This document shows, in pieces, positions 10,499 through 21,308 of a stretch of DNA of 64,000 nucleotides. The translations under genes and the position numbers were made by a program. The notes below the pieces were generated by a model. The model had not been told where the DNA came from. It searched no databases and saw only the letters and a program-made list of their open reading frames with translations. Source of the DNA: Noviherbaspirillum sp. Root189 (GTDB lineage: Bacteria > Pseudomonadota > Gammaproteobacteria > Burkholderiales > Burkholderiaceae_D). The stretch covers positions 162,650 to 226,649 of the forward strand of contig NZ_LMHZ01000013.1 in the NCBI RefSeq assembly GCF_001428545.1, written 5' to 3'. How positions within the stretch are numbered: the first letter of the stretch is position 1; each line of letters starts with the position of its first letter.

Positions 10499-13312
10499 AT
10501 GGAATTAGCCAAGTCTTTCGAGCCCGCCGACATTGAGAAGCACTGGCGTACCGAATGGGAACAGCGCGGTTACTACACCGCGACGACCGACGCCAGCAAG
10601 CCGGCCTTCAGCATCCAGTTGCCGCCGCCCAATGTGACGGGCACGCTGCACATGGGCCATGCATTCAACCAGACGGTGATGGACGGCCTGACACGTTACT
10701 ACCGGATGCGCGGCCACAATACCGCCTGGATCCCGGGTACCGATCACGCCGGCATCGCCACGCAGATCGTGGTCGAGCGCCAGCTCGATGCGCAAAAGAT
10801 TTCGCGCCATGACCTCGGCCGCGAGAAATTCCTCGAAAAAGTCTGGGAATGGAAAGAGCACTCCGGCTCGACCATCACCGGCCAGATGCGCCGCATGGGC
10901 GCCTCCACCGACTGGAGCCGCGAATACTTCACGATGGACGAGAAGATGTCCAAGGCGGTGACCGAAGTCTTCGTCCGCCTGTTCGAGCAGGGCCTGATCT
11001 ATCGCGGCAAGCGTCTGGTCAACTGGGACCCGAAGCTGCTGACCGCAGTCAGCGACCTCGAAGTGGTATCGGAAGAAGAAGACGGCCATATGTGGCATAT
11101 CCGCTATCCGCTGGTCGATGGCAGCGGCCACATCACGGTCGCGACCACGCGTCCGGAAACCATGCTGGGCGACGTCGCCGTGGCCGTGGACCCGACTGAC
11201 GAGCGCTATACCGCACTGGTCGGCAAGCTGCTGAAGCTGCCGCTGACCGATCGTGAAATCCCGATCATCGCCGATGACTACGTCGACAAGGAATTCGGCA
11301 CCGGCTGCGTGAAGATCACGCCCGCGCATGACTTCAACGACTATGCGGTCGGCCAGCGTCATAATCTCGACAAGATCAGCATCCTCACGCTCGATGCGAA
11401 GATCAATGAGAACGGCCCCGCCAAGTATCAGGGCATGGATCGTTACGAGGCGCGCAAGCAGATCGTCGCCGACCTCGAAGCCGCCGGCCTGCTGGAATCG
11501 GTCAAGCCGCACAAGCTGATGGTGCCGCGCGGCGACCGTACCGGCGTCGTGATCGAACCGATGCTGACCGACCAGTGGTTCGTCGCGATGAGCAAGGCGG
11601 CGCCCGAAGGCACGCATTTCCCCGGCAAGTCGATCGCCGAAGTCGCGCTGGAAAAAGTCTCCGGCGGCGAGATCAAGTTCGTGCCCGAAAACTGGACCAC
11701 GACTTACAACCAGTGGCTCAACAACATCCAGGACTGGTGTATTTCACGTCAGCTCTGGTGGGGTCATCAGATCCCTGCATGGTATGACGACGAGGGCAAC
11801 ATCTACGTCGCGCGCAATGAAGCGGATGCGCAGGCGCAGGCCGGCGGCAAGACGCTCAAGCGCGAGTCCGATGTGCTCGACACCTGGTTCTCGTCCGCGC
11901 TGGTACCGTTCTCCTCGCTCGGCTGGCCGGAAGAAACGCCTGACTACAAGATGTTCCTGCCCTCATCCGTACTGGTGACCGGCTTCGACATCATCTTCTT
12001 CTGGGTTGCGCGCATGGTGATGATGACCACGCACTTCACCGGCAAGGTGCCGTTCGAGACCGTGTATGTGCATGGCCTGGTGCGCGATGCCAGCGGTCAG
12101 AAGATGTCGAAGTCCAAGGGCAATACGCTCGATCCGATCGACCTGATCGACGGCATCGACGTCGAGTCGCTGGTCGCCAAGCGCACCACCGGGCTGATGA
12201 ATCCCAAGCAGGCGGAAAGCATCGCCAAGGCCACCCGCAAGGAATTTCCAAACGGCATTTCAGCGTTCGGCACCGACGCGCTGCGCTTCACGATGGCGAG
12301 CTACGCATCGCTGGGCCGCAATATCAATTTCGACCTGAACCGCTGCGAAGGCTATCGCAACTTCTGCAACAAGCTGTGGAATGCGACGCGCTTCGTGCTG
12401 ATGAATACCGAAGGCAAGGATTGCGGCTTCGACGGCGCTTCCTGTGGCGAAGGCGGCCGCGATTTCTCGCAGGCCGACCGCTGGATCGTCTCGCTGCTGC
12501 AGCGGACCGAAGCAGAAGTGGAAAAGGGTTTTGCCGACTACCGTTTCGACAACATCGCATCGGCCATCTACAAGTTCATCTGGGACGAGTATTGCGACTG
12601 GTACCTGGAAGTGGCGAAGGTCCAGATCCAGACCGGCAATGAAGCCCAACAGCGCGCAACCCGCCGCACCTTGTTGCGCGTGCTGGAGACCGTGCTGCGT
12701 CTCGCGCATCCGATCATTCCGTTCATCACCGAACAATTGTGGCAAAAGATTGCACCGATGACCGATCAGCAGCTTGATGCCAGCGGCGAATCGATCATGC
12801 TGCAGGCCTATCCGCGCCCGAATCTAGAAAAGATCGACGACAAGGCCGAAGGCTGGATAACGCAGTTGAAGGCCATGACCGATGCATGCCGCAACCTGCG
12901 TGGCGAAATGCAGCTGTCGCCCGCACAGCGTGTTCCGCTGGTGATCGAAGCCGCAGCCGGCGAGCAGGAGAACGTGCAGTCCTTTGTTCCCTATCTGCAA
13001 GCCTTGGCCAAATTGTCCGATGTGCAGGTTGTGACCGCGCTGCCGGAATCCCCGGCACCGGTGTCCGTGGTCGGCACCGTCAAGCTGATGCTGAAAGTGG
13101 AGATCGATGTCGCTGCCGAACGCGAGCGCCTGTCGAAAGAGATCGTCCGACTCGAAGGCGAAATTGCCAAGGCAAACGCCAAACTGGGCAATGAAGGCTT
13201 CGTCGCGCGTGCCCCCGCGCAAGTGGTCGCCCAGGAGAAAGAGCGTCTCGTGACCTTTGGAGCCACACTCGACAAACTGCGCGAGCAATTTGAGAAACTG
13301 CAAAAAAGCTAA
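10499..13312 (+). CDS. valS: Valyl-tRNA synthetase
   Basis: Charges tRNA-Val with valine in the cytoplasm. The protein has 937 residues (E. coli about 951). It shows the class I HIGH motif as HMGH at residues 51-54 and KMSKS at 535-539. The CP1 editing insertion lies between them, followed by an anticodon-binding domain and a C-terminal coiled-coil arm (about 870-937, rich in Glu/Lys/Leu). The start at 10499 ([16 protein letters not shown]) matches the family; a 94-residue in-frame extension upstream is AT-rich intergenic sequence with the promoter and is rejected. Stand-alone transcription unit next to the effector island. Confidence 0.97.
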   Translation: MELAKSFEPADIEKHWRTEWEQRGYYTATTDASKPAFSIQLPPPNVTGTLHMGHAFNQTVMDGLTRYYRMRGHNTAWIPGTDHAGIATQIVVERQLDAQKISRHDLGREKFLEKVWEWKEHSGSTITGQMRRMGASTDWSREYFTMDEKMSKAVTEVFVRLFEQGLIYRGKRLVNWDPKLLTAVSDLEVVSEEEDGHMWHIRYPLVDGSGHITVATTRPETMLGDVAVAVDPTDERYTALVGKLLKLPLTDREIPIIADDYVDKEFGTGCVKITPAHDFNDYAVGQRHNLDKISILTLDAKINENGPAKYQGMDRYEARKQIVADLEAAGLLESVKPHKLMVPRGDRTGVVIEPMLTDQWFVAMSKAAPEGTHFPGKSIAEVALEKVSGGEIKFVPENWTTTYNQWLNNIQDWCISRQLWWGHQIPAWYDDEGNIYVARNEADAQAQAGGKTLKRESDVLDTWFSSALVPFSSLGWPEETPDYKMFLPSSVLVTGFDIIFFWVARMVMMTTHFTGKVPFETVYVHGLVRDASGQKMSKSKGNTLDPIDLIDGIDVESLVAKRTTGLMNPKQAESIAKATRKEFPNGISAFGTDALRFTMASYASLGRNINFDLNRCEGYRNFCNKLWNATRFVLMNTEGKDCGFDGASCGEGGRDFSQADRWIVSLLQRTEAEVEKGFADYRFDNIASAIYKFIWDEYCDWYLEVAKVQIQTGNEAQQRATRRTLLRVLETVLRLAHPIIPFITEQLWQKIAPMTDQQLDASGESIMLQAYPRPNLEKIDDKAEGWITQLKAMTDACRNLRGEMQLSPAQRVPLVIEAAAGEQENVQSFVPYLQALAKLSDVQVVTALPESPAPVSVVGTVKLMLKVEIDVAAERERLSKEIVRLEGEIAKANAKLGNEGFVARAPAQVVAQEKERLVTFGATLDKLREQFEKLQKS

Positions 13313-13410
13313 GAAGCCCACACGGGACACGTGGATCTGTCGACTTTGCCGCTTCGCTTGCATGGCGGAATGGTCGGCAGACCCATCAGATTTCAGGAGA
13401 TAAGAACACC

Positions 13411-13860
13411 ATGATTAAAACAATGATGCGCTTCGGCATGGCTGTTGCAGTCCTCGCGGCATCCGCCGCCTGGGCGCAGGATGTATCGCCGGTAGGTTTG
13501 TGGAAAACCATCGATGATGAAACCGGCAAGCCGAAATCGCTGGTGCGGATTACCGACAACGGTGGCGAACTGCGCGGCAAGATCGAAAAGCTGTATCGCG
13601 ATACCGGAGAAGATCAGAACCCCAAATGCGACAAATGCGAGGACGCTCGCAAGGACCAGCCCATCGTCGGTATGACCATCATTACCGGCATGAAGAAGGA
13701 TGGCAACGAATACAACGGCGGCCAGATTCTTGATCCGGCCAGCGGCAAGGTCTACAAGAGCAAGATGTCACTGAATGACGGCGGCAAGAAACTCGATGTG
13801 CGCGGGTATATCGGCGTGCCGATGCTGGGCAGGACACAGACTTGGGTGCGTGCTGAATAA
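13411..13860 (+). CDS. DUF2147 family secreted protein
   Basis: A 149-residue protein with a Sec signal peptide (MIKTMMRFGMAVAVLAASAAWA, cut before QD). The mature part matches the DUF2147 pattern: SPVGLWKTIDDETGKPKSLVRI, GELRGKIEKL, a Cys pair in NPKCDKCEDAR, GMTIITGMKK and GQILDPASGKVYKS. The family is periplasmic or outer-membrane associated with no defined activity. GGAG lies upstream of the ATG. It is followed by a strong terminator. Confidence 0.88.
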   Translation: MIKTMMRFGMAVAVLAASAAWAQDVSPVGLWKTIDDETGKPKSLVRITDNGGELRGKIEKLYRDTGEDQNPKCDKCEDARKDQPIVGMTIITGMKKDGNEYNGGQILDPASGKVYKSKMSLNDGGKKLDVRGYIGVPMLGRTQTWVRAE

Positions 13861-13880
13861 GCACACCACTCATAAAACAA

Positions 13881-13917
13881 AAATGGCGCCTTCTTCGCAG
13901 TAAGGCGCCATTTTTTT
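13881..13917 (+). terminator. Intrinsic terminator, probably bidirectional
   Basis: AAATGGCGCCTT (13881-13892) pairs with AAGGCGCCATTT (13902-13913), then T7. The A-rich left arm lets it work for the convergent minus-strand hydratase gene too. Confidence 0.9.
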
Positions 13918-13998
13918 AAGCAATCCACCGACACGCAATGTCTACGGCATGCCGCTCAGTGGGTACAAGCTTCAGCTATGCAAACAAGCAGCCATCCA

Positions 13999-14829
13999 TC
14001 ACACAAATGACACCGTCAATCCCGGCAAACTCACACCCGAAAAGGCTGACGTCCAGGTTTCCCCCGGCTTGATTGGACACACATCTGTCCAGGTACCGGT
14101 CGTAATGATTTCCCCTTCGGTCAAGCCCGCAAACTGCGGCTGCTCCTTCAGCAGCTGGTGCAGATGCCAGAGTGCGTGCAGCGGGCTGCCCAACACATCG
14201 CTGCCAAATCCCGCGGAACGCAGTTCATCTCCGCATGACAGCGACAGGCTGGCATTGGCCAGTACCAGAGCCAGATTGCGCCGGCTGGCGGCCGACAGCA
14301 TCTTCGGTTCGCCAACGATCAAGGATCCGTGCAGACCAAACGCGGCGATCGAGTCAGCGAGTTCAAATTTCCAGTCGGGAAAAGGACAGGTCACGATCTC
14401 GAAGGCGTGTGCCATCCATTCAACACATTCCGCCAGCTCTTCCATGGTCGCCTCCGGATCGGGCGTCCTACCCAGCTTGAGCACCAGTTCCGGGCCGATA
14501 CGCGGCTGCATGGCGCCACGCAGGCACTGCAAGCCGCGATTATTTTCCGTGTAACGGACCGTGGCATCAAAGACCGGCGTCCAGATGGGCGCGCTGATCG
14601 GCTCGCGTTCGCCGTATTTCGACCAGATCTTGCGGTTGGTGAAACCGATTTTGCGCCCGATGGGCGTTTCACCCTGGGCAATACGAATGTCCATGGTGCA
14701 GCGGACGATGTCGTAGCTGTCTGCAATGGAAAGAGGCGATTCGGCGGACAACGGAGGCATTAGCTGCGCCTGCGCCCGCGCATCGAGAAGTTGATGCGCA
14801 TAGCGGTTGGCTTGCGTGGACATGAGCAT
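13999..14829 (-). CDS. 2-keto-4-pentenoate hydratase family protein
   Basis: A 276-residue cytoplasmic protein of the hydratase/decarboxylase family (MhpD/DmpE type), which adds water to 2-hydroxypenta-2,4-dienoates in meta-cleavage pathways. Visible family features: SYDIVRCTMDIRIAQGETPIGRKIGF, the acidic metal-binding region around IGPELVLKLG, and a C-terminal GTWTDVCPIKPGETW. No other meta-pathway gene is adjacent, so the substrate is unknown. The start is uncertain between ATG 14829 (GAG at a reasonable distance) and ATG 14823. A TATAAT-like -10 lies on the minus strand at 14982-14987. The remaining stretch to 15183 has only a short palindrome. Confidence 0.82.
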   Translation of the reverse strand: MLMSTQANRYAHQLLDARAQAQLMPPLSAESPLSIADSYDIVRCTMDIRIAQGETPIGRKIGFTNRKIWSKYGEREPISAPIWTPVFDATVRYTENNRGLQCLRGAMQPRIGPELVLKLGRTPDPEATMEELAECVEWMAHAFEIVTCPFPDWKFELADSIAAFGLHGSLIVGEPKMLSAASRRNLALVLANASLSLSCGDELRSAGFGSDVLGSPLHALWHLHQLLKEQPQFAGLTEGEIITTGTWTDVCPIKPGETWTSAFSGVSLPGLTVSFV

Positions 14830-15050
14830 GGTGGAACTCGATCGGGGATGGAGAACGGGTTGAACGCCGCATCCTGCAGCAGGGTTGATACAGATGAACG
14901 CAAAGGTATCAATATTGCTGCGGAACGCGTTTTTCTTAAACAAAATAATGCGAAAAAAGTGCGACCGTGCTTTAACAGGCCATTATAAATTGATCTTTGT
15001 TGATTCCTTAAGAAGCATTATCGATACCGTATTTCTACGGATGACGAAAT

Positions 15051-15068
15051 GACAACCTAATGGTTGTC
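15051..15068. repeat. 18-bp perfect palindrome between ruvB and the hydratase gene
   Basis: GACAACC, four bases, GGTTGTC. No T run on either side, so not an obvious terminator. It lies 116 bp past the ruvB stop and upstream of the hydratase gene, where it could be an operator. Confidence 0.5.
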
Positions 15069-15183
15069 GCGTTGATCAGACTACCTACTTTGCTGAAGGT
15101 TGCAGTCCAGCCGCCTGTGCCAGTACCAGTGCGTTGAAACGCGGTCGGCATGCCGAAGCGACCGGCCAACGGGCATTCAGGCA

Positions 15184-16248
15184 TTAACCCGGCCCTTGGT
15201 TCCAGAGATCGCCGGTCGGACTTGTGCGCGGCGCCGTCACGCCGAAATGGGTATACGCGGCTGGCGTGGCAATCCGTCCGCGTGGCGTACGTTGCAGGAA
15301 GCCTTGCTGAATCAGGTAAGGCTCCAGCACATCCTCGATGGTGTCACGTTCTTCGCCGATCGCAGCAGCAAGGTTATCCAGTCCGACCGGACCACCGTTG
15401 AATTTGAACAATACCGCTTCCAGCAGCTTGCGGTCCATGATATCGAAACCGACCGGGTCGACATCCAGCATCTGCAGGGCCGCGTCGGCCATGGGCCGGG
15501 TGATTTCGCCATTGCCCTTGACTTCCGCATAGTCGCGCACACGCCGCAGCAACCGATTGGCGATACGCGGCGTGCCACGGCTGCGCTTGGCAATTTCCAG
15601 CGCCCCATCGGGCACGATCGCTGCGTTCAACAACGATGCGCTGCGTGTCACGATCCTGGCCAGCTCTTCGGGCGTGTAAAACTCGAGTCGGGCCACAATG
15701 CCGAAGCGATCACGCAGCGGATTGGTCAGCATGCCGGCACGCGTTGTCGCGCCGACCAAGGTAAAAGGTTGCAGGTCCAGACGCACGGAGCGTGCGGCCG
15801 GCCCTTCGCCGATCATGATGTCGATCTGGTAATCCTCGAGCGCCGGGTACAGGATTTCCTCGACGACAGGAGAGAGTCGGTGGATTTCGTCGATGAACAG
15901 CACGTCGTTCGGCTCAAGATTGGTCAGCAAGGCAGCGAGATCCCCTGCCCGCTCCAGCACCGGGCCGGAAGTCTGGCGCAGGTTGACGCCCATTTCGCGC
16001 GCGATGATGTGTGCCAGCGTGGTCTTGCCCAAACCCGGTGGACCGAACAGCAAGGTATGGTCGAGCGCTTCACGACGCTGGCGTGCAGCGGTGATGAAGA
16101 TATCGAGCTGGGCATGGATTTTTTCCTGTCCGACATATTCATCGAGTTGCTTGGGACGCAGCGCGCGTTCGATCGCTTCTTCGTTGGAAGAAGCCGGCGT
16201 AGCGGAAATAATCCGCTGTTCGCTAAAGTCATCGGTTTGAATACTCAT
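15184..16248 (-). CDS. ruvB: Holliday junction branch migration ATPase RuvB
   Basis: Hexameric AAA+ motor that drives Holliday junction migration with RuvA. 354 residues: Walker [11 protein letters not shown] at 68-77, Walker B VLFIDEIH at 116-123, sensor 1 GATTRAG, an arginine-finger region, and a C-terminal winged-helix domain ending in [16 protein letters not shown]. The N-terminus [13 protein letters not shown] is canonical. It follows ruvA by 45 bp on the same strand. Confidence 0.97.
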   Translation of the reverse strand: MSIQTDDFSEQRIISATPASSNEEAIERALRPKQLDEYVGQEKIHAQLDIFITAARQRREALDHTLLFGPPGLGKTTLAHIIAREMGVNLRQTSGPVLERAGDLAALLTNLEPNDVLFIDEIHRLSPVVEEILYPALEDYQIDIMIGEGPAARSVRLDLQPFTLVGATTRAGMLTNPLRDRFGIVARLEFYTPEELARIVTRSASLLNAAIVPDGALEIAKRSRGTPRIANRLLRRVRDYAEVKGNGEITRPMADAALQMLDVDPVGFDIMDRKLLEAVLFKFNGGPVGLDNLAAAIGEERDTIEDVLEPYLIQQGFLQRTPRGRIATPAAYTHFGVTAPRTSPTGDLWNQGPG

Positions 16249-16293
16249 CTTGAGCCTGTCGTCTTCGGTCAGTCTTCAATCGTCGGTAGGGCG

Positions 16294-16872
16294 TTATCCC
16301 TTTGACAGTGCCTTCAGCGCAAGCTTGATGCCTTCCGAGACGCCCGTGCCGGCAGGGACCTGCTTCATGGCGAGCGCCGCTTCCTTGTCGGAATAACCCA
16401 GCGCGACCAGCGCATTGAGAATGTCCGAGGTGGCGTCGCTGTGCAATGCGCCGCCGGGGGTGCCGAGGTCTGCGCCAAGCTTGCCTTTCAGTTCCAGCAG
16501 CAGGCGCTCGGCGGTCTTCTTGCCGATACCAGGGATCCTGGTGAGGCGCCCGGCTTCCTGCAGCGTGATGGCCTGGGACAAATCACCGACCGACATCCCG
16601 GAAAGGATGGACAATGCAGTCCGTGCACCAACACCGGAAATCTTGATCAGTTGCTTGAAGACATTGCGCTCTTCGACACTGCCGAAGCCATACAACAGAT
16701 GGGCGTCTTCACGCACTGCCATATGGGTCAGCAACACTACTTTTTCACCCATTGCGGGCAGGTTATAAAACGTACTCATAGGTACATCGACTTCATAGCC
16801 GACGCCATTGCAATCAATCAGCAATTGAGGCGGATTTTTCTCAAGCAGGGTTCCGGAGAGGCGACCTATCAT
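16294..16872 (-). CDS. ruvA: Holliday junction DNA-binding protein RuvA
   Basis: Tetrameric clamp that binds the four-way junction and loads RuvB. 192 residues: an N-terminal OB fold ([23 protein letters not shown]), two helix-hairpin-helix motifs ([15 protein letters not shown] and [18 protein letters not shown]), and a C-terminal RuvB-binding domain with [13 protein letters not shown]. The upstream gap of 115 bp is shared with a divergent small gene, so ruvA has its own promoter region and is not directly behind ruvC as in many relatives. Confidence 0.97.
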   Translation of the reverse strand: MIGRLSGTLLEKNPPQLLIDCNGVGYEVDVPMSTFYNLPAMGEKVVLLTHMAVREDAHLLYGFGSVEERNVFKQLIKISGVGARTALSILSGMSVGDLSQAITLQEAGRLTRIPGIGKKTAERLLLELKGKLGADLGTPGGALHSDATSDILNALVALGYSDKEAALAMKQVPAGTGVSEGIKLALKALSKG

Positions 16873-16987
16873 GGTAACGATTCGAAATAATAGTCACTTG
16901 CATCATACAGGACATTCGCTTCTCAAACCCAATAACGGCAAGGGATTTCCCCTTGTCAGGCAGCGCTCCGGATAAGGATTTTTTCTG

Positions 16988-17554
16988 ATGAACGAGGCTC
17001 CAATACAGCGGGCGCACGACGTGATCGATGTCGAGTTCACGCCGCGCGATGCATCCGGGCAGGTTCGCCTGCAACCACCTTTGAAGCGGCGAATGTTCCT
17101 GCAACTCCAACGCATTCTGCGCAGCAATGTACTGCGCCATCCTCTTTACTGGACCGGCACACTGCTCGGCATGGCATGGGCTTCGCCGCTGACCGCAGTC
17201 GGCCTGGCCATGGCCGTGCCGATTATTGTCTTCCGCGGCCACGGACAACTGGTGCGCGGACATACGGTGGCACTGCTGGTGCGCGGTAAGCTTGCTGATT
17301 TGCTATTGCGCCGTCATCCCTTTGGCGCAATGAATGCGATGGCGATCGGTCATATCGTCATTGCGTCGAGTGACGGCTTATCTTCACGCGTGCTGATTCA
17401 CGAACTTGCCCATGTAAGACAGGCTGCAAGGTGGGGACCGCTATTTCCGTTTGCATACCTGGCGTCCAGTGCATGGGCAGCCTTGCGCGGCAAGGACGCG
17501 TATTGGCACAACCGTTTTGAAGTCGCCGCGCGCCGCGCGGAAAAACACTTTTAG
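16988..17554 (+). CDS. Small membrane protein with HELAH zinc-peptidase motif
   Basis: A 188-residue protein of unknown function. One or two hydrophobic segments lie around residues 52-84 ([28 protein letters not shown]). A zinc-peptidase motif HELAH sits at 138-142, preceded by [10 protein letters not shown]. About 35 residues later is [11 protein letters not shown], whose Glu178 could be the third zinc ligand, as in gluzincins. The start has AAGGA about ten bases upstream. It lies opposite in direction between ruvC and ruvA and overlaps the ruvC stop by four bases. It may be a membrane-tethered peptidase; activity is inferred only from the motif. Confidence 0.75.
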   Translation: MNEAPIQRAHDVIDVEFTPRDASGQVRLQPPLKRRMFLQLQRILRSNVLRHPLYWTGTLLGMAWASPLTAVGLAMAVPIIVFRGHGQLVRGHTVALLVRGKLADLLLRRHPFGAMNAMAIGHIVIASSDGLSSRVLIHELAHVRQAARWGPLFPFAYLASSAWAALRGKDAYWHNRFEVAARRAEKHF

Positions 17555-18093
17555 CCGATCAGGCGACCGCGCCGCACACGCAGGCCTTTCTTTGCCAAGG
17601 CGGGTGCCAGTCCACCCAAGGTGGACAGGACATCGCCGCTATGCGCATGACAAATGGCAACACCGAGTGCGTCGGCAGCATCCGTGCTGGGCATGCCAGA
17701 CAGGAACAGCAGGCGCTGAACCATGTCCTGCACCTGCTGCTTTTGCGCCTTGCCGTGACCCACCACCGCTTGCTTGATTTGCAGCGCCGTGTATTCGGCC
17801 ACCGCTAGGTCGGCGTTGACCAGCGCACAGATTGCCGCACCCCGCGCCTGTCCGAGCAGCAGCGTGGATTGCGGGTTGACGTTGACGAAGACTTTTTCAA
17901 TCGCCGCGCAATCCGGCGAATAGGTGCGGATGATTTCAGAGACCCCGGCAAGAATGGTTTTCAGGCGTTGCGGCAGATCGGCGTCCGGGGTTTTGATCGT
18001 TCCGGAGGCGACGTAGCTGAGTTTGTTGCCCTGCTTGTCGATGACGCCAAAGCCTGTCGTGCGCAAGCCCGGGTCGATGCCGAGGATTTTCAT
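17551..18093 (-). CDS. ruvC: Crossover junction endodeoxyribonuclease RuvC
   Basis: Resolves Holliday junctions by paired nicks. 180 residues with the full catalytic tetrad at E. coli-like positions: Asp7 (GIDPG), Glu66 (AAIEKVF), Asp138 and Asp141 ([11 protein letters not shown]). The start at 18093 ([17 protein letters not shown]) is preferred over an upstream in-frame ATG because the RNase H-like fold starts here. Its TAA overlaps the TAG of the convergent HELAH gene by four bases. Confidence 0.97.
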   Translation of the reverse strand: MKILGIDPGLRTTGFGVIDKQGNKLSYVASGTIKTPDADLPQRLKTILAGVSEIIRTYSPDCAAIEKVFVNVNPQSTLLLGQARGAAICALVNADLAVAEYTALQIKQAVVGHGKAQKQQVQDMVQRLLFLSGMPSTDAADALGVAICHAHSGDVLSTLGGLAPALAKKGLRVRRGRLIG

Positions 18094-18304
18094 TGGACGA
18101 ACTCCTGGCGTTGAATACATGCGGGACGGTGACGGCAAACGGGCATACGGAGTGTCATTTCATCAAGGCGCCGCGGTGGGATGAGGGGTATATCTTCAGG
18201 TGTATCCGCGGGTCATCATTGATTCTAGCGAATCAACTCGTCATGCACCAATTGAAATCGTCACCTGCGGGCATAGTTGACGCGCCATGGCGTCGTAGTC
18301 TCAT

Positions 18305-19189
18305 TCAATGCTTGCCGAAATCGTAATTCGCCGCCCACTGGTGAAACGCGTCGCCGACTTCGGGATGGCGTTGACCGAATACCATGCTGGCCTGAAGATA
18401 GCCGAGCTTGGACCCGCAGTCATAGCGTGTACCTTGATACCGGCATGCCAGTACCTGTTCTTCTTTTAACAGCATCGAAATGCCATCAGTCAGCTGGATT
18501 TCCCCACCGGCGCCCTGCCCGACCTGTTCAAGATGCGCAAAGATGCGCGGGGAAAGAATATAGCGGCCAACGACGGCCAGCGTAGATGGCGCTTGATCGG
18601 GCGCCGGCTTTTCCACGATGTCGGTCACGTGTTCAAGTTGTTCCGACAGCGGCTGGGTACGGACGATACCGTAGCTTCCGGTGTCGGCACGAGGTACGTC
18701 CTGTACGCCGAGTACCGAAGCTTGATGCTGCGCGAAGACATCTACCATCTGCTTCATCACCGGAGTCGGACCGTCGAGCAAATCATCGGCCAGCAGCACG
18801 GCAAACGGTTCATCGCCGACGACCTGTTTCGCACACAGTACCGCATGGCCGAGGCCGAGCGCCTCCGCTTGCCGGATGTACACATAGTTCACGTTGGGAG
18901 GCAGCATGTTGCGCACCATCTCGAGCGTTTCCGCCTTGTTGCGCGCGATAAGCTCATTTTCCAGTTCATAGGCCTTGTCGAAATGATCCTCGATGGCACG
19001 TTTGCCGCGACCGGTAACGAAGATCATCTCGGTGATGCCGGCCGCCGCGGCCTCCTCCACCGCATACTGGATCAGCGGTTTGTCCACGACCGGGAGCATT
19101 TCCTTTGGACTGGCCTTGGTGGCCGGCAGGAAACGTGTGCCCAGGCCGGCTACTGGAAAGACGGCCTTGCGGATGATTTTTTTTGACAT
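18305..19189 (-). CDS. galU: UTP-glucose-1-phosphate uridylyltransferase GalU
   Basis: Makes UDP-glucose for cell-surface polysaccharides, LPS and trehalose. 294 residues with the nucleotidyltransferase signature [24 protein letters not shown] near the N-terminus, the active-site stretch [11 protein letters not shown], and EKP in the uridylyl-binding region. Length is standard. It lies between purH and ruvC, two genes that are often adjacent in related bacteria. The 115-bp gap to purH carries a palindrome. Confidence 0.96.
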   Translation of the reverse strand: MSKKIIRKAVFPVAGLGTRFLPATKASPKEMLPVVDKPLIQYAVEEAAAAGITEMIFVTGRGKRAIEDHFDKAYELENELIARNKAETLEMVRNMLPPNVNYVYIRQAEALGLGHAVLCAKQVVGDEPFAVLLADDLLDGPTPVMKQMVDVFAQHQASVLGVQDVPRADTGSYGIVRTQPLSEQLEHVTDIVEKPAPDQAPSTLAVVGRYILSPRIFAHLEQVGQGAGGEIQLTDGISMLLKEEQVLACRYQGTRYDCGSKLGYLQASMVFGQRHPEVGDAFHQWAANYDFGKH

Positions 19190-19290
19190 GAAGCGCTACC
19201 AATTCATCAACTTATACAGCTGACCATGCTGTTGATTGCATCGCAGCAAAGGCACCAACCAATGTTTGATGTTTGGCGCCCTTGCGACGA

Positions 19291-19311
19291 TCACTGATCA
19301 GTGATCAGTGA
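19291..19311. repeat. 21-bp near-perfect palindrome across the purH stop codon
   Basis: TCACTGATCA, one central base, TGATCAGTGA: ten-base arms with no mismatch. The purH TGA (19305-19307) lies inside it. No T run follows, so it is not a standard terminator. It also contains a tandem ATCAGTG pattern. Confidence 0.8.
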
Positions 19312-20870
19312 CGGAAATGACGTGTGCCGGTGAACAGCATCACGACGCCACGCTCGTCGGCGGCATCGATGACTTCCTGGTCGCGCATGGAACCGCCCGG
19401 ATGGATCACGCAGGTCGCGCCTGCATCAACCACGACATCGAGACCATCACGGAACGGGAAGAATGCGTCGGACGCCACTGCGGTGCCGGTCAGCGACAGG
19501 CCTGCATTTTGCGCCTTGATCGAGGCGATGCGCGCGGAGTCGATGCGGCTCATCTGGCCAGCGCCGACGCCCATGGTCATGCCATTGGCGCAGAACACGA
19601 TTGCATTCGATTTGACGAACTTGGCCACTCGCCATGCAAACATCAGGTCCTGCATCTGCTGCGGTGTCGGCTGCTTCTTGGTCACGACCTTGAGCTCGGA
19701 CACGGCGACATTCTTGGCATCCGGCGACTGCAGCAACAGGCCGCCGCCGACGCGCTTGAAATCATAAGCATTGACCGCATTGGCGAGCGGGATCTCGAGC
19801 AGGCGCACGTTTTGTTTTGCGGCGAATACCTGCTTTGCTTCGGTAGTGAATGCCGGTGCAATCAGGACTTCCACGAACTGTTTGGCAACCGCTTCCGCTG
19901 CCTTGCCGTCGAGTTCACGGTTGAAGGCGATGATGCCGCCGAATGCGGAGGTCGGGTCGGTCTGCAATGCCTTGCCATACGCTTCGAGCGGTGATGCGCC
20001 AACTGCCACACCACAGGGATTGGCGTGCTTGATGATGACGCAGGCAGTCTCTTCAAACGTCTTTACGCATTCCCAGGCAGCGTCCGCATCGGCGATATTG
20101 TTGTAGGACAGTTCCTTGCCTTGCAACTGCTTGTAGTTGGCGAGCGAACCGGCGACCGGCGCCAGGTCGCGATAGAAAGCAGCCGACTGGTGCGGATTTT
20201 CGCCGTAGCGCATTTCCTGCACTTTTTCAAAGTGCAGGTTGAGCGTCTGCGGATAAGCACTACGCGTCGTGTGCTGCTTGTCTTCGCCGAGAGCGGTCAG
20301 GTAGTTGGTAATGGCGCCGTCGTACTGCGCAGTGTGCGCAAACACTTTTTTGGCCAGCGAGAACTTGGTGTCGTAGCTGACTTCGCCGTTATTGGCCTTC
20401 ATTTCCTCAAGCACGCGGCCATAGTCGGCAGGATCGCAGACCACGACGACATCCTTGTGATTCTTGGCCGAGGAACGCAGCATGGTCGGGCCGCCGATGT
20501 CGATGTTTTCGATCGCATCTTCCAGCGTGCACTGGTCCTTGGCAACGGTCTGCTGGAACGGATACAGGTTCACGACCACCATGTCGATGGTCGGGATGCC
20601 GTGCTGTTCGAGCGCAGCCACATGCTCGGGGAAATCGCGGCGGGCGAGTATGCCGCCATGTACCTTGGGATGCAGGGTCTTCACACGACCATCAAGCATT
20701 TCCGGAAAGCCGGTGTAGTCGGCGACTTCGGTGACTTTCACGCCATTGTCGGCGAGCAGTTTTGCGGTGCCGCCGGTGGACAGGATGTTGACGCCCTGTG
20801 CGGCAAGCGCCTTGGCGAAGTCGAGTACGCCCGTCTTGTCGGAGACGGAAATCAGAGCTTGTTTGATCAT
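19305..20870 (-). CDS. purH: Bifunctional AICAR formyltransferase/IMP cyclohydrolase PurH
   Basis: Last two steps of de novo IMP synthesis. 521 residues. The N-terminal MGS-like cyclohydrolase domain is [20 protein letters not shown] with [11 protein letters not shown]; the C-terminal transformylase domain has the conserved [11 protein letters not shown] and ends [25 protein letters not shown]. Downstream of fis on the same strand with a 174-bp gap. Confidence 0.97.
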   Translation of the reverse strand: MIKQALISVSDKTGVLDFAKALAAQGVNILSTGGTAKLLADNGVKVTEVADYTGFPEMLDGRVKTLHPKVHGGILARRDFPEHVAALEQHGIPTIDMVVVNLYPFQQTVAKDQCTLEDAIENIDIGGPTMLRSSAKNHKDVVVVCDPADYGRVLEEMKANNGEVSYDTKFSLAKKVFAHTAQYDGAITNYLTALGEDKQHTTRSAYPQTLNLHFEKVQEMRYGENPHQSAAFYRDLAPVAGSLANYKQLQGKELSYNNIADADAAWECVKTFEETACVIIKHANPCGVAVGASPLEAYGKALQTDPTSAFGGIIAFNRELDGKAAEAVAKQFVEVLIAPAFTTEAKQVFAAKQNVRLLEIPLANAVNAYDFKRVGGGLLLQSPDAKNVAVSELKVVTKKQPTPQQMQDLMFAWRVAKFVKSNAIVFCANGMTMGVGAGQMSRIDSARIASIKAQNAGLSLTGTAVASDAFFPFRDGLDVVVDAGATCVIHPGGSMRDQEVIDAADERGVVMLFTGTRHFRH

Positions 20871-21044
20871 GATGGACTTGCAGTGAGTGATGGATAACGT
20901 AAACGGTAGTGGTGGAGCGCTGCCCGCCTCCCTTGCTGCCTTCAGCGCACCGGGAGTCAGGCAAGGCGCCCCGAAGGACCACCCCTTACGTTATGAATCA
21001 CAGCAACCCGTGCGCGTCCTGCGTGTTACAGCGGTCCGTGCAGA

Positions 21045-21278
21045 TCACAGCAGACCGTGCTGTTGCAGCTTCTTGCGCAGCGTATTGCGGTTGATACCGA
21101 GCATGTCGGCGGCCAGGGATTGATTACCCTCGGCACGCTCCATCACGGCTTCCAGTATCGGCTTTTCCACGGTAAAGACTACCATCTCATAGACATTCGA
21201 CGGCTGCTGCTCGCCGAGATCCCTGAAGTACTTTTCAAGGCTTTTCTTGACGACGTCCTGGATATTGTCTTTGCTCAT
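21045..21278 (-). CDS. fis: Fis family DNA-binding protein
   Basis: A 77-residue nucleoid/transcription factor. The C-terminal helix-turn-helix is recognisable as GNQSLAADMLGINRNTLRKKLQQHGL, the Fis/NtrC-C-terminal type. It is shorter than E. coli Fis (98 residues), as is usual in betaproteobacteria, lacking most of the N-terminal beta-hairpin arm. It follows dusB by 30 bp in the classic dusB-fis operon. Confidence 0.95.
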   Translation of the reverse strand: MSKDNIQDVVKKSLEKYFRDLGEQQPSNVYEMVVFTVEKPILEAVMERAEGNQSLAADMLGINRNTLRKKLQQHGLL

Positions 21279-21308
21279 GGGAATCTGTCTTGGTATTTTT
21301 TATGTGGT

